From Hyalella azteca (lineage: Eukaryota; Arthropoda; Malacostraca; Amphipoda; Hyalellidae), in the NCBI RefSeq assembly GCF_000764305.2, contig NW_025946074.1:310001-374000 (forward strand): 64,000 nucleotides of DNA, read 5' to 3'. The translations under genes and the position numbers were made by a program. Under the pieces are notes generated by a model. That model had not been told where the DNA came from. It was given only the letters and a program-made list of their open reading frames with translations, and did no database searches. How positions within the stretch are numbered: position 1 is the stretch's first letter; each line of letters begins with the position of its first letter. Below are positions 26,401-38,400 of the stretch, piece by piece.

Positions 26401-29400
26401 TTCCATGACTAGCTCAGTGTACCAGGAGTTACATGATAACCTTGTAACCTGCATTAACCACGGCACCCGCAATGGTGACCTCTTCTATATGGCCACCACC
26501 GCGCAGCTGGCGCCCCAGGTCAAGGTGTTCGCACCTTCCTCCATTAGCGTATGAAAAAGCCCGTATAAAAATTGCGTATGAAAATGCCCGAATAAAAATG
26601 GCGTATGAAAATGCCCGAATAAAAATGGCGTATGAAAAAGCCCTTTCAAAAATGGCGTATGAAAATTTGCGTATAAAAATGGCGTAAGAAAAATCCCGTA
26701 TAAAAATGGCATATGAAAAAGCCCATATAAAAATGGCGTATGAAAATTAGCGTAGGAGAATTGGCGTATGAAAATTGACGTATGGAAAAGCGGGTTCTAT
26801 GCATTTCAAGGGAAGGTAAACCTCGTTTCATTTTATCAACAATGAAATAATTATAATTGAAAGCTAATATCTTTCCTTGTCCCACTGTGAATTCATCACA
26901 TCGTTTATTTTTCTGTAGATCATTTGTTTATAAGTGTCGGTGACAACTGATGCGTGCTAATGATACGCCTTATATAGATGATATGCATCACCAATTTTTA
27001 GTGCACGTTCGTATCATCATCATCTTCATCCAACTATCATCATGTGTGTGAAGAATTATGAAGCGTGGATAGTTTTCTTCAGAATAAAGAACGTGTTCTC
27101 AGCAAAGATCCTGATCGAATGTTTCCTAACATGTCTATGCTATAGTCAAGTCACCTGTGCACCTGCATCTGGTGTACTCACGTAACCTGTGCACCTGCAT
27201 CTGGTGTACTCAGGTGACCTGTGCACCTGCATTTGGTGTACTCAGGTGACCTGTGCACCTGCATCTGGTGTACTCAGGTGACCTGTGCACCTGCATCTGG
27301 TGTACTCAGGTGACCTGTGCACCTGCATCTGGTGTACTCAGGTGACCTGTACACCTGCTTTACCTGCCATCATTGTTTCTATCTTTTTTTGATCCTTTAC
27401 ATTTTGCCATCCGTACCTGTAGGTACGTATTTTGCTGCGATCAACTTTCATTAATTATAAAGCCTGTGCTTCCTCCCAACCAATTGAATGATCACGTTTT
27501 CGTATTAGACTACATTTCGTACAGGTAGATTTTCAAACAACATGTTTCGTTTTCATCCACTGTATTAGGTTAAACCATTTAATTCTCGTTCGGCGGGCGG
27601 GCAGGGATAATAATTATTCACTTTCTATTAGCCATCGACTATCAAATTTCATATCGCTAGATAAGCCCTCATCTTAAAACGTATTTTCAACGTGTCAGTA
27701 ATGATTCAATGTAATGATTCAGTAATGATTCAATGTGTCAGCACAGAAGTTTCGTTCTCACAATTAACTCATTATTAACTCGTTATCTCATTATATCTCA
27801 TTACTAACTCTCATTAGAAGTTATTTTGTTAACATTATCGTCTTCCAACATTCATGTTATCGTAAGCACGTGCTCGGCTCGTCCAGTTTCCATGACGACC
27901 AGCATTCGGGGGGTGAGGGGACGGAGGGGTCAATGGAGCCCTTTAATTTTCTCCACCACACGTCAGTCACAATCCAGCTGTTGTGTGGGGAGGTGCGCGT
28001 GTGTCGCTCCGGGACTTAGCGTTCTATCCTTGCCTCCAAAATGACAAGTGTTTGCCCTTGTATGGCTACTTAGTTTCGCCGGAGTGAGCTGTAGAGATTA
28101 TTTGGTTATTTCTTGGTGCCGCTTGTTCTTATAACAAGAACACGTCTTATTGAGGACAAACATGGGGGTGGGAGGCCACATAACGTGACCTCACGGGCAC
28201 TTGCAAGCTTTTTATGGAATACTGAACTATAAGCGAGCATGCTGTACGAGGCTCTCGATTTCACTCATGCACCACAAGTGTTGTATCACACGTAATTATC
28301 TACGTGTTCTGCGGATTTCTACAATTTTTCAGCTATATCTACTGCGTTTCACCCCAATAATGAATTAGGGAATAACTGTCATCTGTTAATTTTTGCAAGT
28401 AGCGAACCTTGTTCGCAGTTTTCTAATATGTGAAATATATCGGCTTTGCGAAATATTCGTATCCGATACCTGGAATCTTTGGACGAAGATTCCGACACCC
28501 CGGACTGGGAATTGACAGCATCTCGTTCGCTGCACTTGCATTTGATCGTTCTAAGTTACCTGCACTATCGTTAGATCGTTCTAAGTTTTCCGTATCAATG
28601 AACCGTGTGGAACCGAGATTAAATTTGGCTAACACGGGACCAGCTCTCTTAAAATCATTACACGGTATCGGTTATTTCTGTTCATTCATTCATTCATTCA
28701 TTGCATCATCGACACCAGATGATGTCTCATATCCTTGCGGACGTTTTGCTAAACCGGGCACAATTAACGCCGGTCAGGTATATTCGTATCGAATTTCATG
28801 ACTGGTATAGACAATTACCTGTAATTACCTTGCCATTAATATGATCCGAGCAACCGAGCGAACTTTCATGGATTGCATTTGACAACGGGTGGTAGGATGT
28901 GATAAGTGCTTGTATCCTTAACTTGAGTCTCGACGAGGCAATAAATGTTGTTTTTGATGGACTCCTTCGTTACTATCTGTTCATTTCACTGAACATCTGG
29001 TCATTTCACTGACGTTTAATTTTAGCAGTGATGTCCTAACTAGTGGTTAAGTATTCTTGTTTTTGGGGAATTTTTAAATCTAATTAATAAATTTTCAACA
29101 AGGTGGAAATGCTTCAGTCTGAAACTCGTCTGTTGTGCCATCGATTGCGTAGTCGAAATTTATTAGAGCTCCTCCTGTCCTACGGTGATAGTTTGTACGA
29201 TAATAATCATCGAATTTCTTTGAATCTTGAATGATGGTTGACTTTTTGTATCATGTAGTTCAAATCCACACTAAATACTTATAATGAAAAGTTACGACCG
29301 ACGTCAAACATAAGATGGCCCCATAGAAACCTCATGAATCTAAAAATGATCCGTTTCAGGCAGCTTTGTTTGTGGAGGAATATGAACGAGCCTAAAAAAG

Positions 29401-32400
29401 CTCTCCATAACCATCATAAACCACGCATTCGACGCCATAGTGCTACCGGATACGAAAGAAGTTAATTGAACTTCCATGATGAACCGAGTCTTGTATAGAT
29501 AGTTCCATTGTAACCTAATTTTTGCTGCCAGATTTGTCACGGTTTATTAATTGCAGATGGAACTATATATATAATTAGGAGATATTCCGGGATAACATCG
29601 ATCTTGTAACCTGTCCATCGTGGATCGTGCTATGAACATTCTACATCTGCGCCTAATTTTAATTAACACCGACCGAAAACTAATAATATGAACTATCACC
29701 TTGGACGTACATTAACTCCAGTCATACCTGTATCCTGTACACTGTACAACCGTACGTTATTTATTGTGAATGAACACTTGTTACTCCAGCCTGGCGTGCT
29801 CCGTGGCGCGTGACGTGCAAGACGCGTGACTCATGCGCCGCTGGTACAGTCACAGCTCTTGTTACTTGCTCCAAGTCACAGCTCTTGTTACTTGCTCCAA
29901 GTCACAGCTCTTGTTACTTGCTCCAAGTCACACATCTCAATACTTACCGCAAGTCGAAATACCTTTAACGAGATCAACATAAGCTCATGTCATTCGTCTT
30001 ATTTGTTAAAGGAAAGTCATATTCACACGAGGGGACAGAAAAGCCCAAATGGTTTATTCTTAATTACATTTTGTATGGCATACTGTACAAGAATCGCGCA
30101 GAATATGCAAGAACTTCTATTCTGCCCTATGGCAGGACGACCTCTATTTTAATGTATGATTCCGTTTAAAAATCTATGTTTATTCCTGACATAACCATGA
30201 CGACTAATGGGCCATGCATACACGATTTACGAAGTATATATACCTTGACTACATATCCAAGTGTTGTGCCAGAGGTTAAGCTACGTCATCTCTTTGTCTG
30301 CTAACTCTCGTTACCAGTCCTTTTAATGCGAATAGCATTAACTACACTTGATGGAACCGATTAGTTCAGTCAACCTACGAGAAACGAAAATTGTTTCCAA
30401 AATCATCAGTCGATGGTGACAATAGACAAAGAGTTGAAGCTAGGTATGTCGCAAGTGGCTTCGGGCGCTGTTCTAGGGAAACCTCGCCCTCTATAGTGAC
30501 GCCAACACCGCTACGCCTTATTTAGGAATTACTTTTATAAATTTTATAAATTGTTAGTGTATTATTATTTCAGAATTCCATTTCTATTTTTGTGGTTCTG
30601 GTTCAATTTTTTTAGTCACGTTGTAACTTAGTAATACGAAAGAGGGCCAAATAGGATATAATTTTTTTCTCGTCATTTATTAATGAACCACTTAATTTAT
30701 ATGCTGGGGTTTCATTCTTTAAAAAAAAAACCGTGTCCTGTTCGAGGAGCAATCCATTCATTCTGAAAACTCTTTCTTTCCATCTGTAGTCACTCCATTA
30801 TCACCAAATAGCTAAATATGCTCGACTTTCTATTTTCATCTTAACATTCATGTCGCTTGTCGATTTACTCTTTGAAAATTACTCCGTTCTTCGTCATTCT
30901 TTTGGGATATTTCGTGTCAATAAGTGGTCTCGTTGTTGCTACTCGACTGCAGCGCTCTTACCTACATTTCTGTCAACTCTGTGACGTTCTATTGATTGAT
31001 CCTAAACTCTTATCATCTCTTAGTTATCCTACTGTACACACAGCATATCAACTAAATGAGGGAAGTAAGGTCATTAGAAAATCTCGCTCTCGCTATCAAT
31101 TATCAAACTCTTCATTCATTCTCGTGTTTTTTTTTCATTACCATGATGTCGCAAGTAACAATTTATTGAATTCGATACATAACAGCGAGAATATTTTGTT
31201 TTCAGTTCGATTTTGTATCGGTAATTACACCAGCTTCGTTTTATTTTACGTTAATTTCTTCTCGAATCGTTGTTAGTTTTTACCGTATTTTCTCATTTAT
31301 GGAAAAAATTCTCTATTGTGCTCATGTCCGTCCGTCCGTCCGTCTGTCTGTCTGTCTGTCTGTCCGTCCATGACTTCACGTTTCCGTCGAGAAAATGCGC
31401 TCTCTGTCACTCACAGCAATGAGTACTGAGTTATATTTTTTAAGTTTGCCTCTAATCTTGCATTTTTACATCTTGACCTTGCGTTATAACTATAATACGT
31501 TGATGAACCTTCCCTTTTATTGTTGGTATCATTTATTAACCCACTTTTCTCATTGTTGTCAAGTTTTCTTGAGCTGTTATCGAGGTAAATGTGGCAGCCA
31601 AGGTGCAGGTGCACCAGCAGTACAAGAACCACAGGAAATGTTGATATCTCAATATCCGGTGTTTATCACCAGCGATCTTTGACAAATCTAGTTATTTGGT
31701 TCGTATACCCTTCAGACATCTGATGTTGAAACAACGTTGATTTTACGATTTTTTCAACGTGAACTCCTAGTCAGCGTTATTTCAATTTCGTTGACCTGGA
31801 GGAATAATTGAACAGTTTGTTTCGATTCGTCTTGGAGGTTGAGGAAGCTTTATGTCGGTTTTATTTTGAATCGTGACGATATTAGAGGAAGATTTAAATA
31901 AAATGCGTTATTAATTTAAAAATAGTACATTCTGGTTGCATTTCGCATAACTTTTGTTAATTATGGAGTTGGAATAATCAATTTATTCCAAATGAAATAA
32001 TTATTAAATGATTATTTATTATCTAAATAATAAGGTTGAGTTTCATCGTTCCCTGGTTCGTTTAAGATATCGCAGATGTGTAACTAAGTAAATATTTGAT
32101 GATTAAAATCAGTGTAATTATTCACGCCTGTGCATAAAGAACAAGAAAAAAACTACTTAAATTCATTTAAAATTTTTAAAAACTGTACTTAATTTCATTG
32201 AAAATTTTTCAATAAAATTGAAAAATGAGTGAAATACGAACCCGCTTAGTCAGCGAGAAACCTCAAGTTCATACAAGCAGCGACGATGACGAAGAAGAAC
32301 AAGACGATGAAGACTTGGAACGCGTCACAGAGACTGGCTCGCCAGTCTTCACACGTCTTATTCGTCAGGCCAGTCAAGAGTTTCTGCTAGACTTGCAGAG

Positions 32401-35400
32401 TTATGGTGATGAGTGTGATAGTGCTGATGATAGTGATGAACATGTTCATAATGATTCAGGTCATAATGATGATCCAGGAATATTAGATAGTGATGAAGAC
32501 GTGCTACATGAAGACCATTCTCTACCATCGTCGTCCAGGTATAATGCAAAGTTTTTTAGATTATTTCGTAATAATTTGAATAATTACTAAATAATAATAA
32601 CTAATACAGAATAATTACAGACCATATTATTATGAATAATAAGAATAATAATTTGAATTGTAGACCATTAATCAGTAACTTTTTTTTGCATATGCCGGGT
32701 AATTGTGATATTGTGTGAAGTTCAAGGTTTCTAAATTTCATATAATCCTCGCTTCTTTGCTTACATTTCATCATTAGATAATTGGTACGTATGTTTCGCC
32801 ATGCTATTCTTATCTGAACTCTGAACTACTGAGTTAACTATTGAAGCTTTAATTGGTTTCATGCTCTGCATCGGTCATTGCAAATAAATCATTTGTTGCT
32901 CATTCCTACCCAAATTACAAGCTACCATTCTCACAGCTGCTTTATTCATCTTTCTTGCGGTGAACCTTTATGAATAAATGTTTACCGCTGGAAAGAGTAT
33001 CGTTCCTTCGCTTTCTACGTTATTCCTACCCGAACGGATTTTTAATCCTACTTTGAGTGAACGAACCATCGATCGATCGCGCGGCCTGCCAACTGCAGGA
33101 TGCAATGCAGTAGCCCAGCGTGTGACGATGCGCGCTCCACACAGAGAAATGAGTGTGAATTTGTCTAAATAGCCTTGCATTTGGCACCGGCGTAGCGACG
33201 CACCGGCAAAAGAGCGTTTCAGCCTTACGTGCAGAAGTCGTGTCACTATTTGGACAGTATGGCTCATTCGTTTTTCTGAGTGGTTCAAAATATTTCTTCC
33301 CTCAACTAGCTATTATTTAGCCTCGTCCTAATTCTCCAACAATGCGGTATTATTTAAAATTATTATTTGTTGTTTATTAATTATTATATAATTATTTATT
33401 AATTATTATTATTATTTCTTATTATTTATCAATTGTTACTGCGCGTGCATCGTTGATGGTTGTTATAAGTGCGTGTATCGTCGCACAAGTTTAATTTTGG
33501 ATATGCTTTCTAATATGCTTTAGTTGCGTTATATTTACTTTGTGTTGCTGGAGGATAAATTTGAGGCTTGTACCTGTCAGCTGTGGTTCAGCTCTACTGA
33601 TATTTAGCTAACTTTCTACGTAATTGTTTGTTGCTCACGGTAGTTGAAGGACTGTGCTAGACCTTCGAATCGTTCCTTGAACTTTTCCTCATCCGCGTGT
33701 TTGACAGATTTGTTCTTTTCGACTTGCATTTAATTTGTCAACAAGCTTATTGTGATGAAGCTTCGCCCGGATACAAATTTCCTTAGTATCAATACCAATT
33801 TGGTGAGACGCGATGTCCACCAAGTTCTTCTGTCCACCAAGTCCTTCTGTCCACCAAGTCCGTCTGTCCACCAAGTTCTTCTGTCCACCAAGTCCGTCTG
33901 TCCACCAAGTCCTGTCCACCAAGTCCTGTCCACCAAGTCCTGTCCACCAAGTCCTTCTGTCCACCAAGTCCTTCTGTCCACCAAGTCCTCCTGTCCACCA
34001 AGTCCTTCTAGTCTTGTCCATCAGCCTCGTCCCTGAGGCGGACGCACGTCTTGTCCACCAGCCTCGTCCCTGAGGCGGACGCACGTCTTGTCCATCAGCC
34101 TCGTCCCTGAGGCGGACGCACGTCGTGTCCACCAGCCTCGCCCCTGAGGCGGACGTGGCCACGACGGTGGTCAGCTCAAGGTCACGCGTAGCCTCCAGAG
34201 TTTCTGGAAAGCTGCTCCATTAAACCTTAAACTTAATTTTTATTCATTATTTATTACTCCATTTCCACACAGCTCTATTATTAATTGATTTGCTAACGCT
34301 TTATTGTACGGTTTGAGTTGGAAATGATAAAGTTGTCGGAATAAACATACCACTAATATAATTTAATTTTGACTTAACGCTATGCAAGTTTAAAAGCGCA
34401 TGCAATAAACTCTTGATATTATGCATACGTTTATGTCTGCCAAATTCGGAATAATCACAAAGCTTCAAAGCCTCTAGCGTCTTACTGCGATAAACTGTTT
34501 GATAACTCGAGAACGCGCCTACACTGTAATTTCTGCCAGCATGCAATAGCCTTATGCGTTTACTTAAATTTGTATTTAAAGCGTTCCATACTAAAATCGG
34601 GGAGATGTAAATAAAGCGTGGAATCTAAACGTAATGCCGCAAGATTCAAATAAAGCATCGAATTACATGCAAAATCTCTGGACGATAGTGGAGGAGTAAA
34701 TAAAGCGTGGAATCCAAACTAAATGCTGCAAGATTAAAAAAAAAGCATCTAATTCCAATCTGGACGAATGTGGCCGCGATTGATAAGTATGTGGGAGACT
34801 TGTGAATGTGGAGATTCGATGACTTCATATCATAATGGGATCAAACTTGCACTTGTGTCTCAGGGACATTCGTGCACTTTGAAATACCAATTTATTAGTT
34901 ATCGAATCTTAAAATGCGAATGGTATCTTAAATGCGAATGGTATTTTTTTAAACATTGTTGTTATAGCAAGAATGGGATTATAACCCGAACGTCTGTTCA
35001 TTATCTGGGTGTGCGGACACGCTGTTCCGAGCATTGTGTAGTTAGATGCTTTTTTAAGGAACCTTTTCACGTCTATTAACATGTCTCAGATGGAATGTCT
35101 CGCTTAAAAAAAAATCTCACTATGCTGAGTATCGATAATAACGTTATATTTTTTATCATTCAAGAACTCTTAATAATAGAACGCTAGAAAAATGAACACG
35201 ACTATTTAAGTTTGCTATAAAAGACTGTGTATTTCGGAGAGTATATTAGGTTCCGTCGTTGCTCAAACTACGTCATATAACTTACACGTTTCTAAATAAA
35301 TACATTCTTCAAACCGTACTTGTTATTAATAATGCTGGTGAAAGAATGGTCTATATTTCCTGACCAGCTTCATTCTTGCCTTAAAACCTGTTTTGGCCTG

Positions 35401-38400
35401 TTTTTTTAAGCCTATTTAATGATGACGCACTCAGACCTATACAGGCCTAGCCTAGCCTGACGCAACTCCACAAAATGTACGAGTCAGATTGTCCTAACAA
35501 TGACGCACTTTCATAACCACAGAGAACAGACGTAGCACTGATACGCCCTGGTACCGGGCCAAACTGTCAGGATGACCCACACAAGGCAAAAGTGCATCGC
35601 TGTTTGGACAAAGTCTCGGTAATTTTTCTGTATAGACGCTTCATCGTGTGTCCATGCATTACTTCAATACTCAATAGGAAATTATTAAATCAATTGAAGT
35701 TCCTGGCTCATGGTTATTTCCTGGATTGAATATATTATTACGTCGTAGGCTTCAATAGCAATTTAAGAAGGACTATTTTATTCTTTAATTAAGATGCACG
35801 CCGTGTTTGGCGAGCGCACCTGCATCATAAAACATTTCATAACTAGTCATTTTGAACACTTCCTGTTGTTGCTTTTCGAACCATAATAAAGATAATTCTC
35901 TTATTTATGATTATCTTATTAATAAATGATTTTTTAAGTTTGATAAATTTTTCACTTACGTTTGCATGGGGCACGTGATCTTGGTCATATTGCCGTTGAC
36001 GTGAGACCGATCAGCGGCAGACTTGGATGCTAGACTAAAAGAAATTTGTGGGATTTATCCCATGTGCGATAAACTTCTTACAGGTCATCCTTACCCAATA
36101 GGGCTCGTTCTAAATGCGCATAAGTACTACGTGCATATAGCATGTCATTTTTTGGACAATATTACGCGTTCAATTTTTGTGAGTGACTGGTGCGGTGTCG
36201 TATAAGGTGTGCGTTTGCTGGCACTTTCACCGACGGCCGCCACAGCAGCGGACAGAGCCTCCTCCTTTCCGTAGCGCACGCATTGTCGGTGGCAAGCAGC
36301 ACCACGTTTTATCTTGTGTAACATGCAGCAAATAATCTAGGATTTTGACGCATCATTTGGACAACCCGTTATGACATCATCGCCAAACACTTGCGTGAGT
36401 GCCGCCTATTGTACTCGCAAATAATCTACCATAACTTTCTGGCAAAATGAATGACGCTGAATATTTTATTGCTTGTGAAATTATTCGACATTTTCGTTTC
36501 AAGTTGAAATTGAGAGCAGTAACACTGTATGCATTGCAGATATACTCGTATGTTCACCTAAATATCAGTTCTACAGAACACGCGAGGTGAACTCGCAAAA
36601 CGGAAGCGACTCCCGGGAGTTCAGATGTCGATTGTGTTACGATGTAGCAAGAACCGCGACGATAGAATGCAGGAAGCCCGCTATACGTTCCTCTTTTTTT
36701 GTTCCCATTCAATCGACGCGTTCGTGACGCGTTCATTCAATCGACGCGTTCGCGTCTGCACGCGTTCATGGTACGCGTTTGATGATTGCGGTGGCTCCAG
36801 TTCTCGTTCTTGCTTCGCGTAAAGTTTTACATTTATATTAGTAATTTAAATTTTGTATTATTTTGTTAGACTGTCTAGTATCTTGATCTATTTTTTGGAT
36901 AGTAGCACCAATTTTAAAATCGTTTCCTCATTTGGATTTGTATATTCACTGAGTAATTCTCAGCTTCCGTATACCATTTTTATTATTGTTCCATTATAAA
37001 TTTAGTACAAATCACGCTCGGATTTTTTCCGGCTCAATAATTGCGCAGTCAACGGCGCTAACGGAAGCTCCTTCATCTCGCGGTTCTTGAACTTCGATTC
37101 CTCTTAGAGAAGCGTTGCCCTCTCTCCTACCTTCTCAACCAACCGCTGCATAAAGTAAATCACATTCCCTCTTGAAGTTACATTACCGTGATCAATACAA
37201 GAGTCGCCACTCAGGAGATACTGCACTTCACTGTTAGAAAAAAACGGTCCCACTGGCGTTCTAGTGGCCGGTCGCCCCGTAAAAATAAACTGTTTCGCCG
37301 TTTTTGTCAAATGTTGTACGGATTTCTAGTGTTAAATTAGAATAAAAACGGCGACACGGTGTTTCTTTTCATGTACCGACCGGCCACTGAAAAGCCGGTA
37401 ATACCGTTAACGGTGATTTTTCTAACATTGTTGACTCGCCGCTTGTCAATAAAAGTATAAAACCGTATAATGCTGGTCAGCATTAAGATTTGTAATGTTC
37501 GATTGCCATATTATTATTAAATACAGAGCTGTTTCGATCTTGCTATGAAGTTGTGGTTAAGCTTTGTTCGTAAAATAAATTGTTTCTATTGAAGCCTGGC
37601 GACATAAACATATGTTACGCCATTTACGTCAGTTAATCACCAACAAAAAAGTAGGCTACTGATTTTCGCAAGGTTCACGGCCCATCAGGCATCAGACGTT
37701 AAAATAACGTTCAATAACCGTTATATAAAGAAGATTAACTCATTATCAACGTTTTTTTCAATGTCAATGCCTCCATGGATTTATTCATATATAGCGGTTA
37801 AGTCGACCATCTAAACGCGGGACACGGAGTCAACATGCGACGTGGATGCGAAACGAGCATCACCGGCCGTGGCTGACTAGCGAGTGCCGAGTGCTGCGTC
37901 GAGTGCCGAGTGCTGCGTCGAGTGCTGAGTGCTGCGTCGGGTGCCGAGTGCTGCGTCGAGTGCTGAGTGCTGCGTCGAGTGCCGAGTGCTGCGTCGAGTG
38001 CTGAGTGCTGCGTCGAGTGCTGAGTGCTGCGTCGAGTGCTGGCGCTGCTGCTGGTACATCAAAAATGCTGTGCAGCGCGCTATGCTGCACAAGTGTTTTG
38101 TTTCAATGCTGACTCTGTTCTACCACCGTTCCTGTTGCTCGTTCCTATTGCTTATCCAGTTCAGCTTTTGCCGAGTCTATTTCTGCTGTTTCTTGTCCTT
38201 CATTTTTTTTACTGGGATTGTCCGCTCCTATTGCTGCTGTTGCTGATGCTGTTGCTATTCCAATTCTTACTGGTTTAATGCAGTTCCTGATGTTAGGGTT
38301 TAACCCGCAACGATTTTACTTATTATTTTTTGTTTCAAGAAGCTTCATTTTTTGTTAGATTATTTATCGAATGATTGTGCGGTATGGAGATCAGGTTATG

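Larger units (their letters stand above)
27993..32224 (+). other. Long TACC intron segment
   Basis: AT-rich intron with a short 26-bp tandem repeat at 29845-29935, a dispersed microsatellite-bearing repeat at 31276-31446, and an ACGTTGAAACAACGTT-type element at 31712-31790 (all listed). A protein-like stretch at 28450-28560 (RYLESLDEDSDTPDWEL) lacks clear splice sites. No gene is supported. Confidence 0.5.

Noticed and set aside
28430..28801. Open frames near RYLESLDEDSDTPDWEL / AFDRSKLPALSLDRSKF
   Set aside because: No acceptor and donor pair with a phase that fits TACC, and the repeated FDRSK/LDRSK words come from a short duplicated phrase (gatcgttctaagtt).
33689..34162. Minus-strand Trp/Gly/Gln-rich frames
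   Set aside because: Translation of the gtccaccaag repeat in reverse; no start context or splice sites.
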